Made by a program: the position numbers and the translations under genes
Assembly (NCBI GenBank): GCA_913062815.1
Contig: CAJXWZ010000022.1
Span: 30,471 to 94,470 of the forward strand
Length of the DNA stretch: 64,000 nt
From: an uncultured Colwellia sp.
GTDB taxonomy: Bacteria; Pseudomonadota; Gammaproteobacteria; Enterobacterales; Alteromonadaceae
Reading direction: 5' to 3'
In this document: positions 54,517 to 62,027 of the stretch, in pieces
Numbering within the stretch: position 1 is the first letter of the stretch
Layout of the letters: the number at the start of each line of letters is the position of its first letter
Notes under the pieces: model-generated
Seen by the model: the letters and a program-made list of their open reading frames with translations, nothing else
Database searches by the model: none
What the model was told of the DNA's origin: nothing

Positions 54517-56004
54517 TTACGTGTCTTTTTGCTCAGCCCCTGCGCTAGCTAGCTTAATCCAGGCCCTAATATCTTTGCGAACTTGAGGTAATGCACGCAC
54601 TCCTGGCTCTAAAATGACATCGTGAAAATCAGAAATATCAAAAAGACTGCCCATGATATTTCGAGCACGCTTGCGTTCAGTCAAAATTAAATCAGCCCCA
54701 AGTATATAACTAAGTGATTGACCCGGCATGGCAATATAGCGGTCCACTTCAATTTCAACCTCGGTACGAGACATCACTGTATTTTCCATCATGAAGCGAA
54801 TAGCATCTTCACGCGACCAACCTCGCAAATGAAGCCCTGGCTCAACAATAAGACGGCTCGCTGCCCAAAGATGCTTTGTGATCATACCTTGGCGGTCATA
54901 CGTTGTGCTGTAAAGATCCATTTCATCTGCAAGATATTCAGAATAGAGTGCCCAACCTTCAAGAATACCTGAATTATAACCTGTGGTCGTCTCCTTCCTA
55001 GGGTATGTAGACCAAAGGTGGTGACCAGGTATTCCTTCATGAAAAGCAATCACCTCAGCCATAAGACGTCGCTCATTTGGACGTGACGGGTTGATAATAT
55101 ATCGGGCTGGAGTGTTACCTTGAGCTCGGCCGTAATACCCTGCGGGCGCTGATGCTTGTAAATATTTCGGCATTTCGCGAACTATGATTTCTTTTTTAGT
55201 CCGTTTCGAAAATGACAACAACGTTTTATCGTGCGCCCGAGCCAACGCTATTTCTGAAATGGCAAGTAACTCTTTAGCGCTAGTGCGGTTATCATCTATT
55301 TGAGTACGCAGACCCGTAAGCATGCTCTCCACCGTATCGCCTTTCTTTCCCGTTGCGATCAATTGAGCCCGTGATTCCTTAATAAATCGTTTACCGATCT
55401 CTTCAATTTCATTCAGAGATGGGTTCAAGGTAGTCCACCACGTTACAGCATCAGAGAAACATTTATTCCCACCTTTGAGTTGGGAAAGTCCGGGAGCTGT
55501 ACTGGTTATTGGGAGATATTCGTTATGAAGAAAATGTTCAAAGCTTGAAACTGCTGGCGCAATATTTTCTCTTACAAGGGAGTTCCATTGTGTTGCATTT
55601 ATATTATCAACATTTTTAAAGGTATATTTTGAATTAACCATAGTCAGTTCAGACAAAAGGTCGCGAACTTGTTGCTGAACTCGAATCACTACTGCGCGTG
55701 GCGCTGTTTCTTCAGAGGATATACCTAAGCGTAGTGTTTCCATAGCTAGTTTTAATGCAGCGGGAACTTGAGACCAAGTTGAGGTTGCTTCATCCACAGT
55801 CTCTGGCCCAGCCGCTATGATGCTCTGCCACTGCCTGGGCCACTTCACTTGCCAACCGATGACCTGATTAAGGTAACGCAAATCAGTTTTGCAGTTGTTA
55901 AGCGCCTGCCTTGCAAAGCCGCTGTCTGCCACAAGTTGTTTACTCTGTGCGCTGGCACAAAAAGTTATAAATGTGGCCATGAAGGTGATCAAAAATATTC
56001 TCAC
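54517..56004 (-). CDS. DUF885 family exported metallohydrolase-like protein
   Basis: 495 residues from a GTG start. A signal peptide (MRIFLITFMATFITFCASA) leads to a DUF885 domain with AFHEGIPGHHLW (HExxxxHH-type metal site), GWALYSEYLADEMDLY and ARYIINPSRPNER. DUF885 proteins resemble M32-like metallocarboxypeptidases in their helical fold, so peptidase activity is likely but unproven. At almost 1.5 kb it is much larger than the other cassettes, and its codon use by eye is more G+C-rich, which suggests independent transfer. It lies between two attC-type sites. Confidence 0.88.
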   Translation of the reverse strand: MRIFLITFMATFITFCASAQSKQLVADSGFARQALNNCKTDLRYLNQVIGWQVKWPRQWQSIIAAGPETVDEATSTWSQVPAALKLAMETLRLGISSEETAPRAVVIRVQQQVRDLLSELTMVNSKYTFKNVDNINATQWNSLVRENIAPAVSSFEHFLHNEYLPITSTAPGLSQLKGGNKCFSDAVTWWTTLNPSLNEIEEIGKRFIKESRAQLIATGKKGDTVESMLTGLRTQIDDNRTSAKELLAISEIALARAHDKTLLSFSKRTKKEIIVREMPKYLQASAPAGYYGRAQGNTPARYIINPSRPNERRLMAEVIAFHEGIPGHHLWSTYPRKETTTGYNSGILEGWALYSEYLADEMDLYSTTYDRQGMITKHLWAASRLIVEPGLHLRGWSREDAIRFMMENTVMSRTEVEIEVDRYIAMPGQSLSYILGADLILTERKRARNIMGSLFDISDFHDVILEPGVRALPQVRKDIRAWIKLASAGAEQKDT

Positions 56005-56019
56005 TCGCTTCTATCCTTT

Positions 56020-56124
56020 TCAAGTATCTATTAAAACCAATACGTAGTTATTTGGTAGCATGTTTAAAGCTTGATGTATGTCCGGTTCAAAATAAATAGT
56101 CGAACGTTTAGATAAGTTACTCAT
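56020..56124 (-). pseudogene. Truncated copy of the RHH antitoxin of the 58.6-kb module
   Basis: From ATG 56122-56124 the frame reads MSNLSKRSTIYFEPDIHQAL, nearly identical to the first 20 residues of the antitoxin at 58577-58810, then diverges (NMLPNNYVLVLIDT) and stops. The upstream sequence, including an imperfect palindromic operator, is also shared. The rest of the antitoxin and the whole toxin are missing. Confidence 0.85.
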
Positions 56125-56151
56125 GGTAATTACTCCGTTGATTCAATAACA

Positions 56152-56171
56152 ACATCATGACGTTATGATGT
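56152..56171. promoter_or_regulatory. Operator relic of the truncated antitoxin
   Basis: ACATCAT and ATGATGT flank six bases in the same position as the 20-bp palindrome of the intact module (58846-58865). It may still bind the RHH antitoxin from the intact copy. Confidence 0.5.
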
Positions 56172-56189
56172 CACAGAGCATCTAGGAGC

Positions 56190-56288
56190 AACTAACCCCA
56201 ATAAGGGGCTAAAAATTGTTTGCTAAAATGTGTAGCCAAGCGAAACCGAGTAAACTGTTAGCAGTCCCGCTTTAAATTATTGTTAACT
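56190..56288 (-). repeat. attC site 8
   Basis: VCR-like 'AACCGAGTAAACTGTTAGCAGTCCCGC' type. Left core AACTAAC with CCCCAATAAGGGG arm, right end ATTGTTAACT. Closes the first GNAT cassette. Confidence 0.88.
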
Positions 56289-56801
56289 AACACTGACAAT
56301 AAACCTTTGAATTATATTATCATTGTATGAAATCTCAGAATCAAGCTTACCACCATTCGCAACAATCATTGAAGAAGATGCAGCATTCTCTTTATAACAA
56401 TGAATATGAATAACCTTTACTCCTATTGAATTAAGTTTATCAATAGATTTTGCCAATAAAATATTACCAACACCTTTACCTCTATAAGATGGGCGAACTC
56501 CTAGGCCAATATGACCACCGCAAAATTCTATTTGTTGGTTTAAAGAGTGCCTTAAGTTTGTTACACCAATAATTTCGTTATTTTCTATGAGCCAATAAGT
56601 AGAGCTTGGAACAGCATCTTTTGGTATGTTTATCCCATTGGCATAATTATCTATTTTATTCAAAAGCTCGATAAAATCTTCATACTCAAAATCTAGTGGA
56701 AAAGGATAACGTTCTTCATCACCTAGTTCTTTAATATAACTAATATAGCTTTTTTGGTATTTCACTGTGGGCAATATTAACTGCATATAATTCCGAGCCA
56801 T
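56283..56801 (-). CDS. GNAT family N-acetyltransferase cassette
   Basis: 172 residues. The acetyl-CoA-binding motif A is HIGLGVRPSYRGKGVGNILL (pyrophosphate loop RGKGVG), preceded by WLIENNEIIGVTNLRHSL and followed by VIHIHCYKENAASSSMIVANGG. The layout is that of small-molecule acetyltransferases; the substrate is unknown. GNAT proteins are among the commonest cassette products in chromosomal integrons and include antibiotic acetyltransferases, but nothing here points to a given drug. Confidence 0.9.
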   Translation of the reverse strand: MARNYMQLILPTVKYQKSYISYIKELGDEERYPFPLDFEYEDFIELLNKIDNYANGINIPKDAVPSSTYWLIENNEIIGVTNLRHSLNQQIEFCGGHIGLGVRPSYRGKGVGNILLAKSIDKLNSIGVKVIHIHCYKENAASSSMIVANGGKLDSEISYNDNIIQRFIVSVS

Positions 56802-56897
56802 TTAACATCCACTAAGAGGCAAATAATTGTTGGTTAACATAAGCGACGAAGGAACAAAAACCAACTGTTATTTGTCCTTTTAAGTGACTTGTTAAGT
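56800..56897 (-). repeat. attC site 9
   Basis: 'AAGCGACGAAGGAACAAAAACCAAC' centre. Left core ATTTAAC, right end GACTTGTTAAGT. Closes the second reversed toxin-antitoxin cassette. Confidence 0.85.
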
Positions 56898-56951
56898 TTC
56901 GTTGTTTATACTAGCCCTAATTAAAGACCACTTTAACGTACTGAGTAAAGC

Positions 56952-57200
56952 ATGACAACTAGAATATTAACTGAAGCTGCTGCAAGTATTAGTGAGCTTA
57001 AAGCAAACCCAATGAAGGTCGCATTGAGTGCTCACGGAGAAGCTATTGCCATATTGAATAGAAATGAGCCTGCATTTTATTGCATACCAGCAGAGACTTA
57101 TGAGTTTATGATGGATCATATTGAAGACTTAGAGTTACTTGCAATTGTTGAACAACGCAAAAACGAAGCAAGTATAAAGGTTAGTTTAAATGACCTATGA
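56952..57200 (+). CDS. Phd/YefM-superfamily antitoxin (StbD/RelB-like)
   Basis: 82 residues. The pattern ASISELKANPMKVALSAHGE then AIAILNRNEPAFYCIPAETYE is typical of StbD-type antitoxins of the Phd/YefM superfamily. The C-terminal half (ELLAIVEQRKNEASIKVSLN) is the toxin-binding helix region. It overlaps the toxin gene by 11 bases, lies on the plus strand against its cassette, and has a promoter region of about 55 bases between attC and ATG. Confidence 0.9.
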   Translation: MTTRILTEAAASISELKANPMKVALSAHGEAIAILNRNEPAFYCIPAETYEFMMDHIEDLELLAIVEQRKNEASIKVSLNDL

Positions 57201-57477
57201 TTTAGAATTTAAAAAGTCTGCGCTTAAAGAGTGGCAAAGATTAGGTGCGACAATTCAATCACTGTTTAAGAAAAAATTAACCGAGGTTTTAAGTAACCCA
57301 CATATTGAAAGCGCTAAGCTACCTGGCGGTAACGAATTATATAAAATTAAGCTTAGGCAAGCTGGTTATCGGTTAGTCTACGAAGTAAATGATAATGTAA
57401 TTACGGTCACAGTGATCTCGGTTGGAAAACGCAATAAAGGCAAAGTATATAAGGCTGCAATGGATCGCATCAACTAG
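57190..57477 (+). CDS. RelE/StbE-type toxin
   Basis: 95 residues. MTYDLEFKKSALKEWQRLGA, then LPGGNELYKIKLRQAGYRLVY and VISVGKRNKGKVYKAA are the RelE/StbE family signatures, with basic residues (Lys, Arg81-region) of the mRNA-cleaving site. It is paired with the preceding StbD-like antitoxin. RelE toxins cut mRNA at the ribosome. Such modules are thought to stabilise long cassette arrays. Confidence 0.92.
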   Translation: MTYDLEFKKSALKEWQRLGATIQSLFKKKLTEVLSNPHIESAKLPGGNELYKIKLRQAGYRLVYEVNDNVITVTVISVGKRNKGKVYKAAMDRIN

Positions 57478-57481
57478 AGAA

Positions 57482-57584
57482 ACTTAACGCCCACATTAAG
57501 GGGCTGATAATAGCTTACTAAAATGTGAAACGAAATGGAACTGAGCAAGCGGTTAGCAGTCCCGACTTTAGTGGCTTGTTAGGT
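57482..57584 (-). repeat. attC site 10
   Basis: VCR-like 'GGAACTGAGCAAGCGGTTAGCAGTCCC' type. Left core ACTTAAC, right end GGCTTGTTAGGT. Closes the MepB-like cassette. Confidence 0.88.
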
Positions 57585-57589
57585 GTGAA

Positions 57590-58219
57590 TTACGAACCGT
57601 TGGTGTTAAGTATTTTATTTAATTTTAATGAATCTATTAAGCCGTATTCATCTATTTCTAAAAAGTAAGGCAATTGCCAACGCTGAGTTTTTTTACCTGA
57701 ATCAGAAAAAACCTTCGTGCCAATTAATCCCCTATCTTGGCTCCATGGAGGAAAAACTCTAAATCCTGTTTTTCCTTTGGCCTTTGGAGAAGAAATAATA
57801 CCTTTTTCAATCAGTAGGGATACGGGGAAAATAAACATTCCATACTTGGAATGATTACCCGGGTCGTCATTAACCGTTACAGTAGAATGGCTCTCTACTT
57901 TTATGAATAAAAAGTCTAGATCATTAGATTGTAACGGAACAGGTTTATTCCCTTTATCTAAAAGGGGGCGTTTCCAAATAGCTAAAAATGCTCCGGGTCT
58001 ATCTGGAGTGACCTTACCTTTTCGATACACAATATTATTTTCATCGATAGAAAAACTTAATCCTTCATATTTTGAACTTTCAGGGGGTTTATCTAACTCT
58101 AAACTTTTAGTTATTTGGTATCCAGCTGGAATAAATGCCTTAGTTAACAGAAAACCGAATTCATCACGATAGTTTGTACATTCCAAAAAATACACCTTAA
58201 CCCTATTTTTAGTGCGCAT
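57590..58219 (-). CDS. MepB family protein cassette
   Basis: 209 residues from ATG 58217-58219; a GTG 15 bases earlier is possible. SKYEGLSFSIDENNIVYRKG, then KVTPDRPGAFLAIWKRP and KYGMFIFPVSLLIEKGIIS match the MepB family (first described next to the MepA multidrug pump of Staphylococcus). The family is thought to act on DNA or nucleic acids but its role is unsettled. As an integron cassette product it has no neighbours of related function. No signal or membrane segment is seen. Confidence 0.8.
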   Translation of the reverse strand: MRTKNRVKVYFLECTNYRDEFGFLLTKAFIPAGYQITKSLELDKPPESSKYEGLSFSIDENNIVYRKGKVTPDRPGAFLAIWKRPLLDKGNKPVPLQSNDLDFLFIKVESHSTVTVNDDPGNHSKYGMFIFPVSLLIEKGIISSPKAKGKTGFRVFPPWSQDRGLIGTKVFSDSGKKTQRWQLPYFLEIDEYGLIDSLKLNKILNTNGS

Positions 58220-58241
58220 AAAATAGCAGCACACCTTTCAC

Positions 58242-58332
58242 ATATAACGCCTTGCTAAGCGGAAAATAATGTTGGCTATAATCGCGAAGCGATGGCCAAC
58301 TGTTATTTTTCCGTTTGAGCAACTTGTTAATT
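58242..58332 (-). repeat. attC site 11
   Basis: Left core ATATAAC, GTTGGCT/GGCCAAC arms around a short loop (ATCGCGAAGCGAT, itself a hairpin), right end CAACTTGTTAATT. Closes the RHH/RelE module cassette. Confidence 0.85.
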
Positions 58333-58590
58333 GCTCTTATAAACATGTGATCTGTGAGCTACTTTAACTACATTTACAACAAGCAGACCATCTTTAATTT
58401 CATATATTATGCGGTATAAACCTTGCCGAATTCTATAGTTTTCTTTGCCTGATAGCTTGATACAGCCTTCACCACGCGGATTCTCAGCCAAAGAATCAAT
58501 TTTACTTAAAATCTTTTGTATATCGCTTTTCGGTATAACTCGTAAATCTTTAGCTACAGACTTTTTAAAAGTGATTTTATATTTTGCCAT
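58327..58590 (-). CDS. RelE/ParE-family toxin
   Basis: 87 residues. MAKYKITFKKSVAKDLRVIP, CIKLSGKENYRIRQGLYRII and VVNVVKVAHRSHVYKSN show the RelE fold, with GLYRIIYEIKDG as the core strand and HRSHVY near the catalytic end. It is coupled to the RHH antitoxin with a 14-base overlap. This is the second most common toxin family in integron arrays. It is read in array direction. Confidence 0.92.
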   Translation of the reverse strand: MAKYKITFKKSVAKDLRVIPKSDIQKILSKIDSLAENPRGEGCIKLSGKENYRIRQGLYRIIYEIKDGLLVVNVVKVAHRSHVYKSN

Positions 58591-58810
58591 GTGACTTCAA
58601 ATCATTTAGCAGATCTTCATAAGATATCTCAGGCTCATTAGCCCTTTCTGATACTGCAGCCAAATCTTCTTGGTCTTCACGCATTAATAATCTAACCGCT
58701 TCATCGATAAGTTCAGAAACTGATAGATGTGCCGAGGCTGCCCGCATTTTTAAAGCTTGATGTATGTCTGGTTCAAAATAAACAGTTGAACGTTTAGATA
58801 AGTTACTCAT
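58577..58810 (-). CDS. Ribbon-helix-helix antitoxin
   Basis: 77 residues. SKRSTVYFEPDIHQALKMRA then SAHLSVSELIDEAVRLLMRE forms the RHH DNA-binding domain (strand, helix, turn, helix); the acidic C-terminus (EPEISYEDLLNDLKSHGKI) should hold the toxin. A perfect 20-bp palindrome lies 36 bases upstream. A truncated near-identical copy is at 56020-56124. First gene of the pair. Confidence 0.92.
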   Translation of the reverse strand: MSNLSKRSTVYFEPDIHQALKMRAASAHLSVSELIDEAVRLLMREDQEDLAAVSERANEPEISYEDLLNDLKSHGKI

Positions 58811-58845
58811 GGTTATAGCTCCATTGATTCAATAACAACACTATA

Positions 58846-58865
58846 ACACCATAACGTTATGGTGT
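58846..58865. promoter_or_regulatory. Perfect 20-bp palindromic operator of the RHH-RelE module
   Basis: ACACCATAAC followed by its exact complement GTTATGGTGT, located upstream of the antitoxin ATG. RHH antitoxins autorepress by binding such palindromes. Confidence 0.75.
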
Positions 58866-58883
58866 CATCGAGCATCGTGGAGC

Positions 58884-58981
58884 AACTAGCGCCCTAATAA
58901 TGGGCTAAAAATTGTTGGCTAAAATGTTGAGGACAAAAAACAGTCAACTGTTTTTTGTCCTTATTTATTAGCTTTTTTAGC
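58884..58981 (-). repeat. attC site 12
   Basis: 'GAGGACAAAAAACAGTCAACTG' type centre. Left core AACTAGC (one change), right end GCTTTTTTAGC in place of GCTTGTTAGC. Closes the DUF4267-like membrane cassette. Confidence 0.8.
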
Positions 58982-59377
58982 AATAACCCTTTTAAATACA
59001 AAGAATATTATTAACAAATACACAATAGTAGCGATATGCTTAGCAACAACCTTAAATGGTGCTTGAGCTTCATATGCAAGTAGCCCATCTGTAATTGGCA
59101 TAACAACAGCAAATAATGCCCCCCACATTAAAACAACATGATTTCGAGTATATAAAAGGTAACCGAAAATTAAGGTAATAAAAATAGTACGTGAACCATA
59201 TATTTGTACCCAATCAGCGTCCTTACCAGAAAAAAGTTCAGTGCCTCTTACTGTAGAAAAAGCGGTAGGATCAATGAATGCAAAAGTGCCATAAAAGCCC
59301 TGCAACAAAACTATAAGTGAAACTAAAACAAAGCCTACTTTTTCTAATTTAGTAATTTTATTCGTCATAATATCCAT
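58961..59377 (-). CDS. Four-helix membrane protein cassette (DUF4267-like)
   Basis: 138 residues with four helices (VGFVLVSLIVLLQGFYGTFA, IFITLIFGYLLY, VVLMWGALFAVVMPITDGLL, IATIVYLLIIFFVF). The pairing of a SRT-type motif before helix 2 (YGSRTIFI) and a conserved Asp in helix 3 (PITDG) resembles DUF4267 small membrane proteins; this is a visual match only. The stop codon lies inside the attC. Two in-frame ATGs are nine bases apart; the first has AGGTG at short distance. Confidence 0.65.
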   Translation of the reverse strand: MDIMTNKITKLEKVGFVLVSLIVLLQGFYGTFAFIDPTAFSTVRGTELFSGKDADWVQIYGSRTIFITLIFGYLLYTRNHVVLMWGALFAVVMPITDGLLAYEAQAPFKVVAKHIATIVYLLIIFFVFKRVIAKKANK

Positions 59378-59398
59378 TTACACCTGAATTATAGAAAA

Positions 59399-59497
59399 GC
59401 CTAACGCCCTAATAATGGGCATATAATAGTTGATTAAAATAAGCGACGAAGGAGCAAAAACCAACTGTTATTTTTGCGTTTAAGCAACTTGTTATAT
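59399..59497 (-). repeat. attC site 13
   Basis: 'AAGCGACGAAGGAGCAAAAACCAAC' centre. Left core GCCTAAC with GCCCTAATAATGGGC arm, right end CAACTTGTTATAT. Closes the HigBA cassette. Confidence 0.9.
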
Positions 59498-59500
59498 TTT

Positions 59501-59794
59501 TTATGCCACTGCAAAATTTACAGTTTGGACATTAGTTAAATTAATTTGTTGTTTAGCATGCCAAAGATCATAGTTACCTTGCATTGCTAACCAACTTTCA
59601 GGTGTTCTGCCGATTGCTTTAGATAAGCGAAGTGCCATTTCTGGTGAGATTGCACTTTGACCTTTTAGAACTCTATTTAATGTAGATGATGCTACATCTA
59701 GTTGTTTAGCCAAATAACGACAACTAAAACCTGCGGGTTCTAGATATACGTCATAAATAAACTCTCCAGGATGCGGCGGATTATGCATAGTCAT
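59501..59794 (-). CDS. higA: HigA-type antitoxin (XRE/HTH)
   Basis: 97 residues. NPPHPGEFIYDVYLEPAGFS is the diagnostic HigA start, then LAKQLDVASSTLNRVLKGQS and ISPEMALRLSKAIGRTPESW form the helix-turn-helix. It starts at TAATG, sharing one base with the toxin stop codon. In HigBA modules the antitoxin is the second gene, as here. It should repress the operon and neutralise HigB. Confidence 0.94.
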   Translation of the reverse strand: MTMHNPPHPGEFIYDVYLEPAGFSCRYLAKQLDVASSTLNRVLKGQSAISPEMALRLSKAIGRTPESWLAMQGNYDLWHAKQQINLTNVQTVNFAVA

Positions 59795-60072
59795 TAGTGA
59801 TAGTCCTCATAGTTGAGAATGTATGCATTACCATCGATGAACTCAAAAGTAATGCGCCAGTTACCATTTACAGTAATAGACCAAATCCCATCACGATCCC
59901 CTTTGAGAGGATGCAATTTAAAACCAGGTAAATTGATATCATCAATTTCTTGCGCGGTATCTATTGCTGTTAGTTGCATACGTAATTTACGTTGATGCTT
60001 TGCCTGAACTCCAGCAACACTTCCTGTTTGGAAGTATTTCTTGAGGCCTTTGTGTTTGAAAGATTTAATCAT
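59794..60072 (-). CDS. higB: HigB-type toxin
   Basis: 92 residues. MIKSFKHKGLKKYFQTGSVA, LRMQLTAIDTAQEIDDINLP and GFKLHPLKGDRDGIWSITVN are standard HigB/RelE-superfamily segments, ending in WRITFEFIDGNAYILNYEDYH. HigB cuts mRNA on translating ribosomes. It is the first gene of the pair, directly followed by higA. Both are transcribed in array direction. Confidence 0.95.
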   Translation of the reverse strand: MIKSFKHKGLKKYFQTGSVAGVQAKHQRKLRMQLTAIDTAQEIDDINLPGFKLHPLKGDRDGIWSITVNGNWRITFEFIDGNAYILNYEDYH

Positions 60073-60112
60073 GACATAAGCATAGCGTGATGCGCATCAC
60101 TCGTCGATAAAA

Positions 60113-60208
60113 ATATAACGCCTCATTAAGAGGAAATTTATAGTTGGCTAAAGTGTTGAGGAACGAAAACAACAAACTGTTTTTAGTCCTTATTTATTAG
60201 CTTATAGC
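60113..60208 (-). repeat. attC site 14
   Basis: 'GAGGAACGAAAACAACAAACTG' type. Left core ATATAAC with GCCTCATTAAGAGG arm, right end AGCTTATAGC (the TTATAGY variant). Closes the GFA cassette. Confidence 0.88.
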
Positions 60209-60221
60209 TGCAATTTATAAA

Positions 60222-60623
60222 TTACCCCCTGAAGGCTTCAATATGCTGAATACCATCCCTTCCGATTTCATCCCAACTTGCTTTTGAACCTACCCAAATA
60301 TGATGAGTAACTTTTAATTTTTCATTGTCGTTAGGTAGCAAACCAGCAGGAATGTACATTCGAGAGTCATCATTTTTTCCGGGTAAACTCGAACCACAAT
60401 TAGTACAAAAACTAGTCTGCCAGTCGTGGTTAGGTTTAGTCCATGTTTTTATGTGGTTTTCACCTTTTAGCCAGCGAAAATTGTCTTTACTTACTACAGC
60501 CACTGCTATTCCATTTGATCCGGTATTGCTGCGGCAGATTGAACAGTGACAAAAATATATATCTTTTATCTGGCTAGTGATTTCAAAAGATACTTCACCA
60601 CAATTACATGTTCCAATAGTCAT
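60222..60623 (-). CDS. GFA (glutathione-dependent formaldehyde-activating enzyme-like) family protein cassette
   Basis: 133 residues. Zinc-binding cysteines are seen in GTCNCGEVSFEI, YFCHCSICRSNTGS and TSFCTNCGSSLPG, the layout of GFA/Mss4-like proteins. The original formaldehyde-glutathione activity is doubtful for the wider family, so function stays open. Single cassette gene with no membrane segment. Confidence 0.9.
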   Translation of the reverse strand: MTIGTCNCGEVSFEITSQIKDIYFCHCSICRSNTGSNGIAVAVVSKDNFRWLKGENHIKTWTKPNHDWQTSFCTNCGSSLPGKNDDSRMYIPAGLLPNDNEKLKVTHHIWVGSKASWDEIGRDGIQHIEAFRG

Positions 60624-60657
60624 TAATTTCTCACAGAATAATCGATATACGCTTTGC

Positions 60658-60761
60658 AGCTAACGCCCGCATAAGGGGCTGATTAATAGTTTTCAACAAT
60701 GTGAAGCGAAGCGGAACCGAGCAAACTGTTAGCAGTCCAATGCTTAATGCGTTTGTTATAA
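60658..60761 (-). repeat. attC site 15
   Basis: VCR-like 'GAAGCGGAACCGAGCAAACTGTTAG' type. Left core AGCTAAC, right end GCGTTTGTTATAA. Closes the ParE-type toxin module. Confidence 0.9.
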
Positions 60762-61049
60762 CTCAATATTATCAGAACTTAGCAGCTGTCGACTATTACG
60801 TAAAGTGAGTATTTTAATCTCATTTTCAATTTTATAGATAATGCGGTAATTACCAAAAACTACTTCACGATAGTTTGATCCTATTAACTCTGGAACCTCT
60901 CGACCTATTTCAGGCTGAGAAGCAAGTAAATCGGCGCGATCAAAAATGTCATTCACCCATTTATCGGCAGCGGATGATTTATCAAGTGCAATATATTTAG
61001 CGGCTGCTTCTAATTTTTCTAATGCTAAAGGAGACCAAACTACTTTCAA
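60756..61049 (-). CDS. RelE/ParE-family toxin
   Basis: 97 residues. MKVVWSPLALEKLEAAAKYI, KWVNDIFDRADLLASQPEIG and REVPELIGSNYREVVFGNYR, then IIYKIENEIKILTLRNSRQL, are characteristic of the ParE branch (gyrase poison or mRNA interferase not told apart by eye). It overlaps its antitoxin by 4 bases (ATGA). Read in array direction. Confidence 0.93.
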   Translation of the reverse strand: MKVVWSPLALEKLEAAAKYIALDKSSAADKWVNDIFDRADLLASQPEIGREVPELIGSNYREVVFGNYRIIYKIENEIKILTLRNSRQLLSSDNIEL

Positions 61050-61327
61050 CGTTGAATACTCTGTAAAATTCGCTTTCTAGCTTCAGAACTTGAAACACCT
61101 AGTCCAGCAGAAAGTTGCGCTTCTGCTTTTTGAACTTCTTCAAGTAATTCAATCTTTTCTTGCATAGATTCATACTCGGCAACATCAACAACAACAGCTA
61201 CACCTTTCCCTCTTTGGGTAATTACAATAGGTCTTCTTGTTTCATTAACTTGACGTATAAAAGAAGCCGCACCAGCTCTAAAGTCTGAAAGCGGTTGGAT
61301 ATCCTGATCAAAATGAAGTCTACTCAT
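61046..61327 (-). CDS. Phd/YefM-type antitoxin
   Basis: 93 residues. DIQPLSDFRAGAASFIRQVN then ETRRPIVITQRGKGVAVVVD and VAEYESMQEKIELLEEVQKA follow the Phd/YefM fold. The C-terminal stretch (AEAQLSAGLGVSSSEARKRI) binds the ParE-type toxin. A TTGTAC...GTACAA palindrome lies just upstream. First gene of the pair. Confidence 0.93.
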   Translation of the reverse strand: MSRLHFDQDIQPLSDFRAGAASFIRQVNETRRPIVITQRGKGVAVVVDVAEYESMQEKIELLEEVQKAEAQLSAGLGVSSSEARKRILQSIQR

Positions 61328-61341
61328 AACGATACCTTTAG

Positions 61342-61361
61342 TTGTACTTTATATGGTACAA
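61342..61361. promoter_or_regulatory. Operator-like palindrome before the Phd-ParE module
   Basis: TTGTAC and GTACAA with eight bases between, about 15 bases before the antitoxin ATG. The GTAC-core matches YefM/Phd operators and the one at 53268-53286. Confidence 0.65.
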
Positions 61362-61405
61362 AGTATAGTTAAAACTTGAAGGCAGCACAAGGCTTGGATT
61401 TTGAG

Positions 61406-61502
61406 TTACAACGCCCTAATAATGTGCAAAAAATTGTTGGCTAAAATGTTGAGGAACGAAAACAGCCAACTATTTTTGTCCTTATTAATTAGCTTGTTAT
61501 AT
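61406..61502 (-). repeat. attC site 16
   Basis: 'GAGGAACGAAAACAGCCAACT' type. Left core TTACAAC, right end TTAGCTTGTTATAT. Closes the second GNAT cassette. Confidence 0.9.
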
Positions 61503-61508
61503 CTCGTT

Positions 61509-62015
61509 TTATAAAGCCACTTGATATATATCTACTTTAAAGCCACGAAATACAGCAGATTTAATAAATTGAAAGCCTGTTCTATTTACCACCTTAACAG
61601 AACTAATATTGGCTGACTCTATTAGTGCATGTATAGCTTTAAGTTTTAAAGCGTTTTTGGCAAAATCTAGTACACCCAATGTTGACTCAACAGCATAACC
61701 TTTACCCTGTTGGTCAGTGGCGAGACGATAGTTAATATGTATAACATCATCAGTATCCACTTTATGTTTATTTATACCACAGACGCCAACAAACTCATCA
61801 GTAGCAGAGTTATAAATTGCCCAATGTCCATAACCATTTAAGTCATATTGCTTTTTGCAGTTAGCAATATAATCATAAATCTGTTCTTCTGTATGAACAC
61901 CTACTGTCGAATATTGCATTACTAAAGGATCAGCTAACACTTTTGATAGATTTTTAGCATCCTCATTCGTAATTTGTCGAATACATAACCTTTCAGTTTC
62001 AACAACAGTCAACAC
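61509..62015 (-). CDS. GNAT acetyltransferase cassette (RimJ/RimL-like)
   Basis: 168 residues. MLTVVETERLCIRQITNEDA is the typical RimJ/RimL start (TERLxLR), WAIYNSATDEFVGVCGINKH the middle strand, and YRLATDQQGKGYAVESTLGV the acetyl-CoA loop (QGKGYA). ALIESANISSVKVVNRTGFQ is the usual C-terminal part. Substrate unknown: ribosomal or other protein N-termini, or small molecules. Confidence 0.92.
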   Translation of the reverse strand: MLTVVETERLCIRQITNEDAKNLSKVLADPLVMQYSTVGVHTEEQIYDYIANCKKQYDLNGYGHWAIYNSATDEFVGVCGINKHKVDTDDVIHINYRLATDQQGKGYAVESTLGVLDFAKNALKLKAIHALIESANISSVKVVNRTGFQFIKSAVFRGFKVDIYQVAL

Positions 62016-62027
62016 AAACTCCTAGAG

